DNA of 64,000 bases from Hydractinia symbiolongicarpus. Its lineage: Eukaryota; Cnidaria; Hydrozoa; Anthoathecata; Hydractiniidae. Numbering within the stretch: position 1 is the stretch's first letter; every line of letters starts with the position of its first letter. The notes under the pieces were generated by a model. That model made no database searches. It was not told the DNA's origin and saw only the letters and a list, made by a program, of their open reading frames with translations. A program made the position numbers and the translations under genes. The DNA is taken from contig NC_079884.1 of the NCBI RefSeq assembly GCF_029227915.1, positions 25,234,001 to 25,298,000 of the forward strand, written 5' to 3'. Positions 34,501 to 43,915 of this stretch are shown here, one piece after another.

Positions 34501-36711
34501 CAGGGTATTTGAGGGTGAAGAAAATGTTTCAGAAATGCTTCAGAAATAAGCAACTTTGACCAAGATAAAAAATATAGAGCTATCATGCCCTAACACAGTA
34601 GACCATAAAATTTATCCACTAAGAAATTAGTGCTTCAGATAGAAAAACATTCACATAACACACTTTCATGGGTGATTCACTGACATAAATAAACTGCATA
34701 CACTTACCTCCAATAAGACATTTAAGCATGACTTGATGGCAGTTACTTCCTCTTCACTAAATTGGTTTAGATGTTGAAAAAAAATGCCAACAAGTTCCCA
34801 TCCACAATATGAAATACGCTCCTGGAAAAACAATTAAAGATTGTACGTAGGCTAGCAGGGTGAAAAGAACTCTTAAGCTGTCTCAAAAAATTAAATTTTA
34901 TATGACATATGATCATGTAAACCATTTGCTCTTCGCACTTTTAATTTCTTCTTATCACTTTCCCTTTCCTTTGTGCAAGAAATTTCGAGAAACTACTTGG
35001 CCTTGTTAAAGGTGAAGAAAACAAGTCATTACACAGTAGAGATGTCATACCTGCCAAAATTAACCCAGAAATTGAAATCCATTTTCTTTCACATAGAAGT
35101 CTTATGATATCAATTTAAAGTGCAATGTTAACTAAATATATTCCAAACACTTTTCCTTCTTCTAAGCATCAATAAATTTCCCTGTGAATTCAGTTTTCCT
35201 CCCAGCTTTATAAACCTTTTTTTGTGTATGTCTTGTTTACATACTGTAAAAAACTCTAATAACAGACCCTTCTTCTAAATGCTCCTCTATTAAAGACCCC
35301 ACCCTAAAAACCAAAATATAGTATATATAAAATAATAATATAGATGCCCTATTAGGAGTAACGTTTAATAGAGAAATATTAGAAGACACATTTTTTGAAT
35401 AAAAACTAATGCCTTCAGTTGTTCTCACTCAAATTGTTCAAGCAGTTAATTTTTTAGTGTGGAAACTTCCTATATATCTTTGTAATTTATGATGAAGTTA
35501 TAAGGTTTTATACTTTTTTTTGTTTCTTCACCTGTGAAAAAACCCTTTGGGTTTTAGAAAAACAGTCAATTTTTTGGGAGCAACAAAACAAATCAATCTG
35601 ATCTAATAAAAGGTGAAGTATTCTTGTTAATTTTGTTCCATTTTCGAACATTTGAATTTGCAAAATATTTAAACAATGCAAACCTTAGATTCGAACGCGA
35701 ATTTTGGTTTCCTGCATGTGCAGTTAGTTGATCCTTTAAAGAGTCATCAAAGAAGAAAAACAACAGAATCAGATGTTGAAAAGGCAAATACTGCCTTTAA
35801 ACTTTCTGGATTAAGATGCACAAGACGAGTTTATGACATTATTTAAAGAGAATTTTTTTATACTAAACAACCTTGTATGAATACAAAACTGAAATTTCTA
35901 AATAGATCTCCTCAAAATTTGAAAAACTAAATATACTCCCTGGGGATTTATTAGAGGATTTACTGTATTTTAACCCAATTAAAAAAGCATTATGATTGGT
36001 TATAATTTCAATTGCAATAGAAGACAATAGATTTATATGATCATATTCTGCATAGAAATAGAAGGTGTTCTACCTTGAAAATACAAACTTTATTGTATTT
36101 TATGTTACATGGTCAAATTTATGCCATTTGAACATGTAAAAATAGTTATATGTGGCCATGTCAAAATACATACTTTTTGAAAGAGCTTGTCTATCTAGTC
36201 ATAAATTTTTTACTGTAGCCATAGGTGATGCACAGCTATTCATTTCCCATGATTAATTATGGAACTATGATAATTAATTTCATAGAAATTGTCTCAGCAA
36301 TTACAGGGAATAGCTATGTTTTTATTATAACTGAAAGTGCAGAGAACACATTGTACATAAATGTACACACAGTAAATGGTGTAGCTGGTGTGTAACAAAC
36401 ATTTTACCAGTACTAAGTGCTTAGAGTGTGACATACAGAAGATTTGTACCAAGCATACATTTGTACCATTTTACCAGCCATGTAACCAATAATTTTGTTA
36501 TTTGTGAATATTGGAAAAAAAACAATGAATAAAAGTTCCAGATGATATGATAAAAAAATAATCAGCTTATAGGAAATATTTTCATTGAAATACATACTAA
36601 TTAAAAAAAACTCACATTGTTATCACTATTCTTTAGTATCAACAGCAAATCATCAACTTTTCTTTCTTCAACCAAAACTTTGCACTGAACCAAAAATTCA
36701 CAATCTTCCAT
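21696..36711 (-). CDS. GLMN: glomulin (GLMN) orthologue
   Basis: A HEAT-like protein that in vertebrates binds the RBX1 RING of cullin-RING ligases and blocks E2 recruitment. Exons (minus): 36616-36711, 34708-34821, 32279-32378, 31890-32193, then a gap, 28168-28222, 27985-28078, 27298-27351, 27191-27221, 26488-26571, 25557-25630, 24165-24249, 23719-23816, 23203-23266, 22894-23017, 22753-22820, 21696-21821. Diagnostic stretches are ITFVQSIQVDQFPVVYR (human FVQGIHIDQLPMVL), LFQLASRHIAETLR, LRSVYDQSQHAGLRGYLI, ESDRLMAGLNFVRFWLLKD (human NSDRIMASLNLLRYLVIKD), and a C-terminus VIQAASVCLDLMLSIVAV. Phases agree except across the gap between 31890 and 28222, where at least one exon is missing from the model; a 39-nt candidate at 28478-28516 (HPSEEEYPFQFP) does not close it alone. 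Known exons give ~523 aa; human GLMN is 594 aa. The ATG follows an AG, so coding or untranslated 5' exons may exist upstream. Confidence 0.9.
21826..22392. repeat. minisatellite, ~20-bp unit (AACGAACGATAAGAAAATAT)
   Basis: Roughly 27 tandem copies of a 19-21 bp unit, consensus AACGAACGATAAGAAAATAT, in the last GLMN intron, starting about 5 bp from the acceptor of the last exon. Variants alternate between GATAAGAAAA, GATAAGGAAA and GATAAAAAA, suggesting higher-order structure. Most units lack stops on the minus strand in all three frames, so long Tyr/Phe/Arg/Ser-rich frames are artefacts. Degenerate units continue beyond 22552, on the far side of an inserted element. Confidence 0.95.
22424..22553 (-). 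mobile_element. Helentron-like short element, minus orientation
   Basis: Read on the minus strand it runs ATCTATATTATAATACCCG, then TACGTCTGTCCGTCTGTC, CGCAAAATGGT, GCACGC, GCGGT, and ends with CCTGTGAATTTTCCACGGG, a near-perfect hairpin, followed by a CTAGT-containing terminus. A second copy in the opposite orientation is at 58434-58603. A (GTCT)n core plus a terminal hairpin and CTAG-type end is the architecture described for Helentron-associated (HINE/DINE-1-like) elements. It interrupts the minisatellite. Confidence 0.65.
25465..25548. repeat. (AAAT)n microsatellite beside a GLMN splice donor
   Basis: About 20 uninterrupted copies of AAAT. On the transcribed minus strand the repeat begins about 8 nt after the GT donor of GLMN exon 25557-25630. 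Confidence 0.98.
29703..30872 (+). CDS. intronless rhodopsin-class (class A) GPCR, orphan
   Basis: A 389-residue, single-exon seven-transmembrane receptor. TM1 is residues ~7-33 with the conserved Asn in LNTACLL; TM2 ~43-66; TM3 ~80-104 ends in IAIDRLLAV, a DRL variant of the DRY box; TM4 ~120-138 keeps the Trp in FVWMY; TM5 ~150-178 has the conserved Pro (VLPSAAI). A ~90-residue third intracellular loop rich in Ser, Lys and Asn follows. TM6 ~285-305 has MWVPC; TM7 ~317-340 has CPVVYCYYN instead of NPxxY. No N-terminal signal peptide is apparent and the extracellular N-terminus is very short. The ligand cannot be told from sequence; similar divergent receptors are abundant in cnidarians. The gene lies inside a glomulin intron on the opposite strand, downstream of AT-rich sequence with no recognisable promoter. 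Confidence 0.85.
   Translation: MGLYRDIILSILMIILSVTIVILNTACLLITTTSSKLRSNPSSVLLISLLSLHLFQGCVVIPCQIGELHISNHILSVLSQALFTTANCGICIHVLTIAIDRLLAVKLLASYKNQVTKKRMTISITFVWMYIIITSSIPFLTNENTALIYHETSTWRYYIIIINMVLPSAAIIVIYTMVFQTMKEKYKVNPLQDSIKSKTNLNTISTPFEVPSTLLVSPQHVMTPLPSTSDSPKIMAIVSALNQRNETENGKLSAPSQFCDNRLKSIVNRFKSNKKVEDKVIKKSIKTTFKIMLSYIVMWVPCITYKLINTRTGLKHSGNTKSLTEIIIYTVAFLDSIVCPVVYCYYNYAFKSEYKKLKRRKIGKSHHINLTIMTPVLPSRTLQQGQSKI
32380..34707. other. large GLMN intron, no extra feature seen
   Basis: AT-rich intron between glomulin exons 32279-32378 and 34708-34821. I saw no nested gene or recognisable repeat on either strand. Confidence 0.5.
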
Positions 36712-36860
36712 CTAAAATTATCATTTTTCTACACAAATATTGGAAAAATAAATTATTCACATTAAAGTCCAAATCCAAAAATGCTAAATGGTAAATAAAT
36801 GCAGCCAAACTGTTATTGAAAATGAAGTACAGCCCCTTTAACTATACATTAGGCTTGCCT

Positions 36861-36901
36861 TGTCCAGTAAAGATCTGGCTGTGCCAGATCTTTACTGGAC
36901 A
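36861..36901. promoter_or_regulatory. perfect 19-bp inverted repeat upstream of GLMN
   Basis: TGTCCAGTAAAGATCTGGC and its exact complement are separated by TGT, about 150 bp upstream of the annotated GLMN ATG. It is directly followed by a tandem 28-29 bp repeat that is itself self-complementary. The position suggests a promoter-proximal or 5'-untranslated location, but function is unknown. Confidence 0.75.
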
Positions 36902-36958
36902 GAGGTAGTTTCGAGCTAGAAACCTATCTCGAGGAAGTTTCGAGCTAGAAACCTATCT
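36902..36958. repeat. two tandem 28-29 bp units, each self-complementary
   Basis: The unit GAGGTAGTTTCGAGCTAGAA plus ACCTATCT is repeated twice with one or two changes. Each unit contains GTTTCGAGCTAGAAAC, an imperfect palindrome around AGCT. It abuts the 19-bp inverted repeat. Confidence 0.75.
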
Positions 36959-39954
36959 ATGCTGCAAATGAGATTAATCTCACTTGCCTGCACTAAACCT
37001 GGATCTTACTCTTTTCTTGATTACGATTTTTTTCTGTCTGAATTTTGTCCCACAAAAATGGTTGCCACCATTATCGAACAAACGCCAACTTTGTTTTGTT
37101 GATTTGTGATGTCACACTGTGTACATTTCACAAGTAAACATGTTGCAGGAAATTTGAAAATATTCTTGTTTCGTTTTTACTTAATTTAAACACTGTTACT
37201 GTACAGCGTTCGGATTACCAATGTTAATTGGTCTAAATCACATTAGGATTACTTTGCAAAGTTATAACATTGGCTATAACTATATACAACTGATTTTATT
37301 TAAATATCCTTATTTTAAAATAGATGTAGACTTCTTTTCTGAAAGAAATCGGATGTATAATAATATAACAATATGTCTTTGCTTGAACAAAAAAAATTAA
37401 AATTTGTTGGAATAAAGAGAATATTATGTGGCGATTTTAACAATAGTTCATTTATAAAAAGCTGGCTACTTCAAGTAATATATTATTCTGATTAAATTCA
37501 AATTAAGTATGCAAAATTTATTTTAAATCATATCTCAGGCTTAACCAATAAGGGGGAGCGATTGCTTGTAGTCATGCAAAGACGCTCCCTGAGGAATGGG
37601 ATAATAACCAAGCCATTAACTGCTCCCCCAGTTCCACAAAAGGTTTCGCTAGCTGAGAAATTTTGATTTTTTCGAACTTGGTACTCTATAATTTTTTTTT
37701 TAGTAATTCGTTTTTTCATTTAGATTAACAAAGGAACATAATTTTAGTTTTAAAATTAACAATAAATTCAAATGGAATAATGCCAAAAATATATTGCCTG
37801 TTCCATTTGTAAGTGCAATTATGCACACTTGTTTCCTCCATATCTTATCCATGTTCGCCTCCATATCAGTGAAGGATCACATGGCTAGGTATCACCTGTA
37901 ATCTGTGGTTTCCAACTCTGAAAGGGCTTGGTTGATGATCAGTGGAGTGACTAGAATGTACATATTGGTTTTAAATAAGCTTTCGTTGGTTATAATTACT
38001 TCAAAATAGAACAAAAATCATTATTATTCCTGAGGTGCGTGATCATTATGCTTCTTATGTAGAGTATAATCACTGGTATTTTAAAAATAATGGTCTTACA
38101 ACTGTCAGGTTTAAAGCCATTATTTGGCATGGTCGTCTTTTGGTGAAAAATAAAATGAGTAAATCATAAAAAAATCTTTGACAATAACAGAATATTATTT
38201 TACTTAATGATTTCAATAATTCATTGATAGAGTTGACATTATTAGCTGCCATTTAACTTTCTGTAATTTAAATTATATATAAATATTGTTTTCGGCACTT
38301 TCACAAGTATAATATAATTGTTTGTTCCACAAGTAGTCCAAAAGTTTGATTATTGACTCAATTTATAACTTTTCGATAACTAGGTTGAAATTCCTGGCAT
38401 TACCACACTTTACCCTAATCAAGTAACAGGAACATGGGCTAACTTGACATGGCAATAATAAGCTTGATCAAGTGATCCCAGGAGATTAAGAATTACTTAA
38501 TTAGAATTTAGTGATGTTCCCCCAATTCACCTGGTTGGATAAAAAAGAGAGGCAAGAATTTCCAATTTCTCAGTAAACAAGGTTGAGTTGAGTAAAGTAG
38601 GGGGCTGTCGTAAGAAGGGTGGGGCTGCTTTATGTTCTAGAGTAAATTATTGTTTCTTAAACTACCTAGCACAAGTAAGACAGATCATTTAACCCTATTC
38701 ATGCAAGGTATAGGTTGTGAGTATAGTGTGCCGGGGCAGGGAAGGGGAAGGGCGAAAATGCCCTACCGTAATTAATTTTCTTGTATTGGATTGAAGTCAT
38801 AATACTTGGTACGAATGAAGTCTGTTACATGACAATTAAAAATCATGCTTTAAATGACAAGACTTAGCAATATTTTTTGATGATACCGTTCCTTTTTTTA
38901 ATTTTCTAAATATTGATAAAAAATCATGTTTTATTCTAATTAAATTAGCATTTTACCTGTTTGTGGCTAATTCAAGGCTTTTTGAGGTGCCAAAGTAACA
39001 AAATTTTATTATTTGAAATCATATTACTATTGAATACATTGCTTGTTTTTTTATTTTATAATAGATTTGTGTTGGCTTTTGCATATCTATAGCTGTTATA
39101 TAAATATCAAGGGTTTAAAAAAATAAAAAAAAGGGGAATAGGTCGTGTCTAAACAAAATAAAACAACGCCCAAGGTCATAATGGAGTGGGAGGGCGAATT
39201 TCTCTAGCTCTGTGAAGTATATTAAGTTAACAATTTCAGTACATTATATATATAATTTATACATCAAATTGTTAAAAAACAATAGAAATGTCTTTCACAT
39301 AGGACAAGCACATCACCTGCTCCGCAATTTTGGAATTTTGTTTTTTCATATTTCAAAATGATATCCAAAATGATAAAAACACAGCTCCCAAGATTTTGAG
39401 CATAATGCATTTATGGTTCTAAGTTTATTAACAAAAGTATCCCTGGTTTGGCCTCCAAAACGGCATGAATAAGGTTAATTTAGCCTTACAACAGAAATTG
39501 CTCATTTTTTGTACTGTTTTAGTTTGCAGCCACTTTCTGCTTCTTTCATTTAATAAGTTACTTCTGTTTATTCAATAATATATCTAAATTTATATTTCTG
39601 TTTATCAAAACCTATTAGAAAAAATCATTATAAGTTAAAAATGGTAAAAAGATTCAATAAATTTATCTAGTGGCAATTTTTAAAAATTTGTAAAACTAGA
39701 GAGATTTTATGCATTAGTGATCTTGCTGAAAGTTCCAAAAATACTAGGTATTTTTAGTCACATTTCTTGGTAAGACAATCAGACAAATGGAATTAGCAAA
39801 AGCACAATTTAATTTACTTTAACTTTTTCTCACTATGAATTTGTTCAACTATTTAACATCGCTTTGGGGCAGGTTCCATTATTTTTTAACAATAATATCA
39901 AAAAGTGCTTTCTGATGTCTTTGAATACAAGTTCAAATTAATAAGGTGTTACAG
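36959..39954. other. intergenic, no gene supported
   Basis: No exon supported by both splice sites and similarity. A patch at about 37545-37640 is GC-richer and contains GGGAGCG facing CGCTCCC, a small foldback of unknown nature. Confidence 0.4.
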
Positions 39955-39957
39955 GGT

Positions 39958-40235
39958 TCGAATTAGCAGTTCGCAATTTGCAATTTGCGATTCGAAATGC
40001 CATTTTTGCGAATCACTTTGCAAAGAAAATGATAAAATTGTGAATCGAATATTTTTAAGTGGCGATTAGAAATGCTTTTGTAGATCGCATTTTGAAAGTT
40101 GAAGAACGAAGAATGGCGATAGAAAAGCTTTTTTAGATCGCTTTTTAAAACTTTAAGAATGAAAAGCGGCAATAAAAATCCCTTTTTAGGTCGCATTTAA
40201 AAAATTTAAGAAAGAAAAACAGCGATAGAAAAATG
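39958..40235. repeat. degenerate ~54-bp tandem repeat, about 3.5 units
   Basis: Units start near 40062, 40116, 40170 and 40224 with GCGATTAGAAATGC, GCGATAGAAAAGC, GCAATAAAAATCC and GCGATAGAAAAAT. Each contains a TTTTTAGATCGCTTTTT-like segment and an AAGAATGAAAA-like segment. A preceding block at 39966-40020 contains GCAATTTGCAATTTGCGATTCG. Confidence 0.65.
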
Positions 40236-41346
40236 GTAATGGATCTAAAGTGTTCCCAAGCCACATCTATATGGTGGTTTACTTCGTTACAGATTGCCAA
40301 AATTTTTGCGAACCGACTTTACTTATTCGAATCCTGTGTTAGTGTTACATATAATATAGTTTGACCTCAAAATAATAGGGAGGGGGGCTATTAATAAATA
40401 ACATAAAGGTGGGGTTCCTAATAATAGGACATGTTTTAAAAATAGGTGGGTTTTTACCCCTCTGCCAACTATGGTTTTCAAGCGAACTATGGTGACTTTT
40501 TTGCATTATTCCAATCCTGTTTCGGTAGTTTTCAAAGCAACTAAGATGGCGTTTTAATGCACAAAAGGTCATTACTATTCCAAAAAAAGTTTGTCATGCG
40601 AACCCTCCGGATTATTGCTGAAAGTTACAGTTACACAAAAACAGATTGTTTAAAAATAATGTATGTAATCGGCAATGCAATATTGCGTTTTGTAAATTTA
40701 AGATATTCTTATTAAAGTGAATTTTATAGCTGGTCTAACTTTACCTCACCTAAATCTATGAAATTTCTTTATGTGATGAACTTGTAGTTTCTCACTAGTG
40801 CTTTTCCTGAAAATCCAATGAAATATTTTTCTCATCATTATGAGGATTAGTTTTCACAGGTATTAAAATTCGTGGAACTTTATTCATTAAACTTATTAAA
40901 AAGTATACCTTATGTTCGTTTAGTAAATGATAGGTCTAAAGCAATAAGTAGTTTTCAATCATTTAGATTGGTTTAAAAGATTATTATGCAAACAAAATGT
41001 TGCAGTAGGTGACTATATTATATATAATGCAAACTTCATTTTTAGGCACATGCACATAAAAAACATTGACGAAATTTGAATGTTAATTTCTTGAGAAAAT
41101 TTAGGACTAAAAGAAAAACTTTGATTCAATAAAAAATGACAAATTAAATAACAAATGATGCTTAATGATGAAAAATAAAAAAGTTTAAGAAAACTTTAGC
41201 TAAAAAGTTTTAACTTTTAACTGCAACTTGAGAAAATCCTTTCTGTAACAATGTTTGTAAAAAGATTTTAATATGGAATTGCATTTTTCTAACATGATTA
41301 CTTTCAAGGACAATTCTAGGACATCTTTGATTTTTTTTAAAAAACT

Positions 41347-41682
41347 CTAGAACTTTGCAGGACAATTTAATTTCTCCATGGTCAGTAGTGCTGTAGGTTC
41401 ATTCGGTATGGCATGATAGTTTAAATGATATTCATTCTTTCTTTTCTTTTTTATATTCGCTACTTTCAAACAACAGGTACCCACAAAATATGTGAAAAAA
41501 ATTAAAAATACAATTAATAAGACACGTGAAGCTTTGTCCTCCGCATTACTGCCGCTTATTTTATCATGCACACTATGATTGGTAAGATGAAAATGGATAA
41601 TAAAATTAAAAAAAAACATGAGAAAGAATCTTCCGTACATCTTTGTTACAGACGATCTGTAATAATTCATTATTTTGTTCAT
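41347..41682 (-). CDS. hypothetical small single-pass membrane protein
   Basis: A 111-residue open frame. Its layout is that of a small type I membrane protein: a hydrophobic N-terminal stretch (MYGRFFLMFFFNFIIHF), a short polar segment with NHS and many charged residues, a strong transmembrane segment of about 23 residues (VLLIVFLIFFTYFVGTCCL), a KKKRK stop-transfer patch, and a Tyr-containing tail. I do not recognise the family. An AT-rich genome produces hydrophobic frames by chance, no splice-linked exon or homologue was seen, and the call rests only on topology. Confidence 0.3.
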   Translation of the reverse strand: MNKIMNYYRSSVTKMYGRFFLMFFFNFIIHFHLTNHSVHDKISGSNAEDKASRVLLIVFLIFFTYFVGTCCLKVANIKKKRKNEYHLNYHAIPNEPTALLTMEKLNCPAKF

Positions 41683-42465
41683 TTCTATGCATTTTAACTA
41701 AGTTATTTTTTAGTATAATATTTTTCATATAAGAGCATAAAGCTTCATAGAAACAAAATTTAGTGCTGAAATGCTCCTTTAAACTTTTAAAATGCTGAAA
41801 TGCTGATAACTACACGATAGACTTAAAAGCTACTTATAATTTATGACAACCCATTTTGAAGTAATTAGAAACTCACTTAAAATTCGGGTGCACATCATTC
41901 TCACTGGATCCAAGATTTCCCTGCTACGCACGTTTTTACTTTTGATTACTTACAAAACAATAAAATTAAATGTGATTGGCTTAATTTAGTCTCCAGAGTT
42001 CATTGTTTAATTCATGCTTGCGAAGAAAAAGGAATAATGTTTGAATGTAGCAACAAAACATTTAGGAGAAAAAAGCATTTAGATAACAGATGTAAATAGC
42101 AAAGGGTTTCCTCGTCGGTGAGAAATTAACTATATAAATTCAAAGTTATAAAGAGCCATTACAGCAACGCATACATTTTTACGTAAACTATAGAGAATTT
42201 GTTGCAACATAAAAAAATTATGTAAAATAAAATGTTATTTCTTATGACGCGAATATGAAGTAAAAGTTTTCACAATGTGGTAGCAGACAAAGGTACACTC
42301 CATGTTTGAATGTTCCCGTGTGATCTTCGCAAACCAAAAAATAACACTAAATACCTCAGGGGGGGCTAGTCGCACACAAAAATAAATAATATTCAGTCCA
42401 ATAAAGGTGTCTGGAATAATTTTTTTTCTGACGACGAATAAGTTGTAAATTATTTATTTTTTAAG

Positions 42466-43577
42466 GTCACTTGCGAGTAAAGCTACACATCTTTGAGAAT
42501 ACGAGTACAAATAAATGCAAGTAAAATAATTTAGAGTGCGAGTACAATGCAAGTACAATAAAAGTACAAAAATGTAATCTTTTTAATAACGCAAGTATGC
42601 AATAATTAAACTACTCACGAGTAAATCTGTAAAAAATATATCATGTTACCCGCGAGTTATATTAAAGAAAAACATTTAATCTTTTTTAATTTAGTTTCTC
42701 TTTTTAAATTAAAAAAAATCAAAAAATAAATTTTAAAGTTCAACTTTTCTGTCTATTCTTTATATGCTTTCGCTATATACTTTCGTTATATGAAATCACT
42801 TCCAGCATGTTCTTTCGCAAGCAGAGAGTCAGCATGATATCTAATTATAGTTATGGTGATCAATTGCCACATGCAGAAAGACTTTTTCTTGTGTTGTTTT
42901 GAAAATTATACAGAATGTATTGATGTTGTTTTGGAAGTTATTTATAACAGAGGAGGGTGTTACGACGAAAATTTATAAATCGTCATAAAAATTTTAGTCT
43001 TTTGTTTAACCACGTAACTACTTTTACGAATACAAAGTTGGCGTCTAGTATTTTTTGCTATTACTATTTTACCATAGTCTATATTTAACATACAATTTTT
43101 TTAAAAAAAATAATGAAAAATGAACACATCGCACATTTCAGTTTCTTCGCAACAAATTACCTGCTTTAAAACATGGCAAAATTAGCGTTGCTGTATGCGA
43201 GTTCTATGATGACTTGAGAAAAAAATGGAACAATATGAGCCCACGCCATCGCACGCCATTAAAAATTATGCCGTGCGAACATTGCATGCCTCAAAATGAT
43301 TGAAAAGTATCATGGCGTGCGAAGCTTGCACACCAGCAATTTTCTTCCTGACGAGGCCTGAATGTGAGCTATCGATAAAAATTATGCTACAACGAATTCC
43401 CGTTTATCTTATATTCACACACGTACTCACAAATCATTCACTTAATGTACTCGCATGCGCAAGAGGCTATACTCGAGGGTATGGAGTAGTATACTCGCCG
43501 ATTACTCGTACTCGTCTTTACTTGGCATTAAATGTACCTGTACTCGTATACTCGTGTATAGTTACTCACAATCAGGA
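42466..43577. mobile_element. hAT-like non-autonomous transposon, ~1.1 kb
   Basis: The left side has TTGCGAGTAAAGCTACAC followed by ACGAGTACAAAT, AATGCAAGTAAA and more CGAGTA units. The right side, read in reverse, has TTGTGAGTAACTATACAC, then ATACGAGTACAGG and AATGCCAAGTAAA. Thus ~50-60 bp of imperfect terminal inverted repeat carry subterminal CGAGTA repeats in inverted orientation. The outermost right end, read inward, is CAGTCCTGATTGTGAG, resembling hAT termini (CAG-G). The 8-bp target duplication was not found and the left tip is eroded. No transposase is encoded. Confidence 0.62.
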
Positions 43578-43915
43578 CTGTAGCTCTCGTACACTGTGTG
43601 GGAGACTGGGGTTCGATTCCTCTTGGCAGCGATTTAACATGGGCAAGTGAATGTCACCAGGCCCCCGGGTTAACCCAAGCGGTGAGGGAAAATGGGGAGA
43701 TGGCTCCATGTGTGGACCGTTGGATGTTTCTGGGAGTTGTCTAGTAGAGCGCGGGCCCTAATTGTGTCTGCGTAGCTCAAAATGAGCATTAAATACTCTA
43801 GGACTCTCCATCTAAGCCATGGCTCCTCCTGGAAATAATAGACAGGTTATATCCCTCGATATTAGTGAGGCTAGCCATGTAGTAAAATATGCACTTCCAT
43901 CTATCTATCAATATA
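43578..43915 (+). repeat. SINE family 1, 5'-truncated copy
   Basis: It matches the SINE at 3374-3727 from the anticodon-arm region on: AGCTCTCGTACACTGTG, the perfect B box GGTTCGATTCC, the body with GAGCATTAAATACTCTAGGA, and a TCTATCTATC tail. The A box is missing, and the break coincides with the right end of the hAT-like element. Confidence 0.85.

Noticed and set aside
37528-37719. 63-codon minus-strand frame with a short GC-richer foldback
   Set aside because: No recognisable domain, no splice partner; could not be told from an old repeat.
43300-43650. 116-codon plus-strand frame
   Set aside because: It crosses the end of the hAT-like element and the SINE; no protein similarity.
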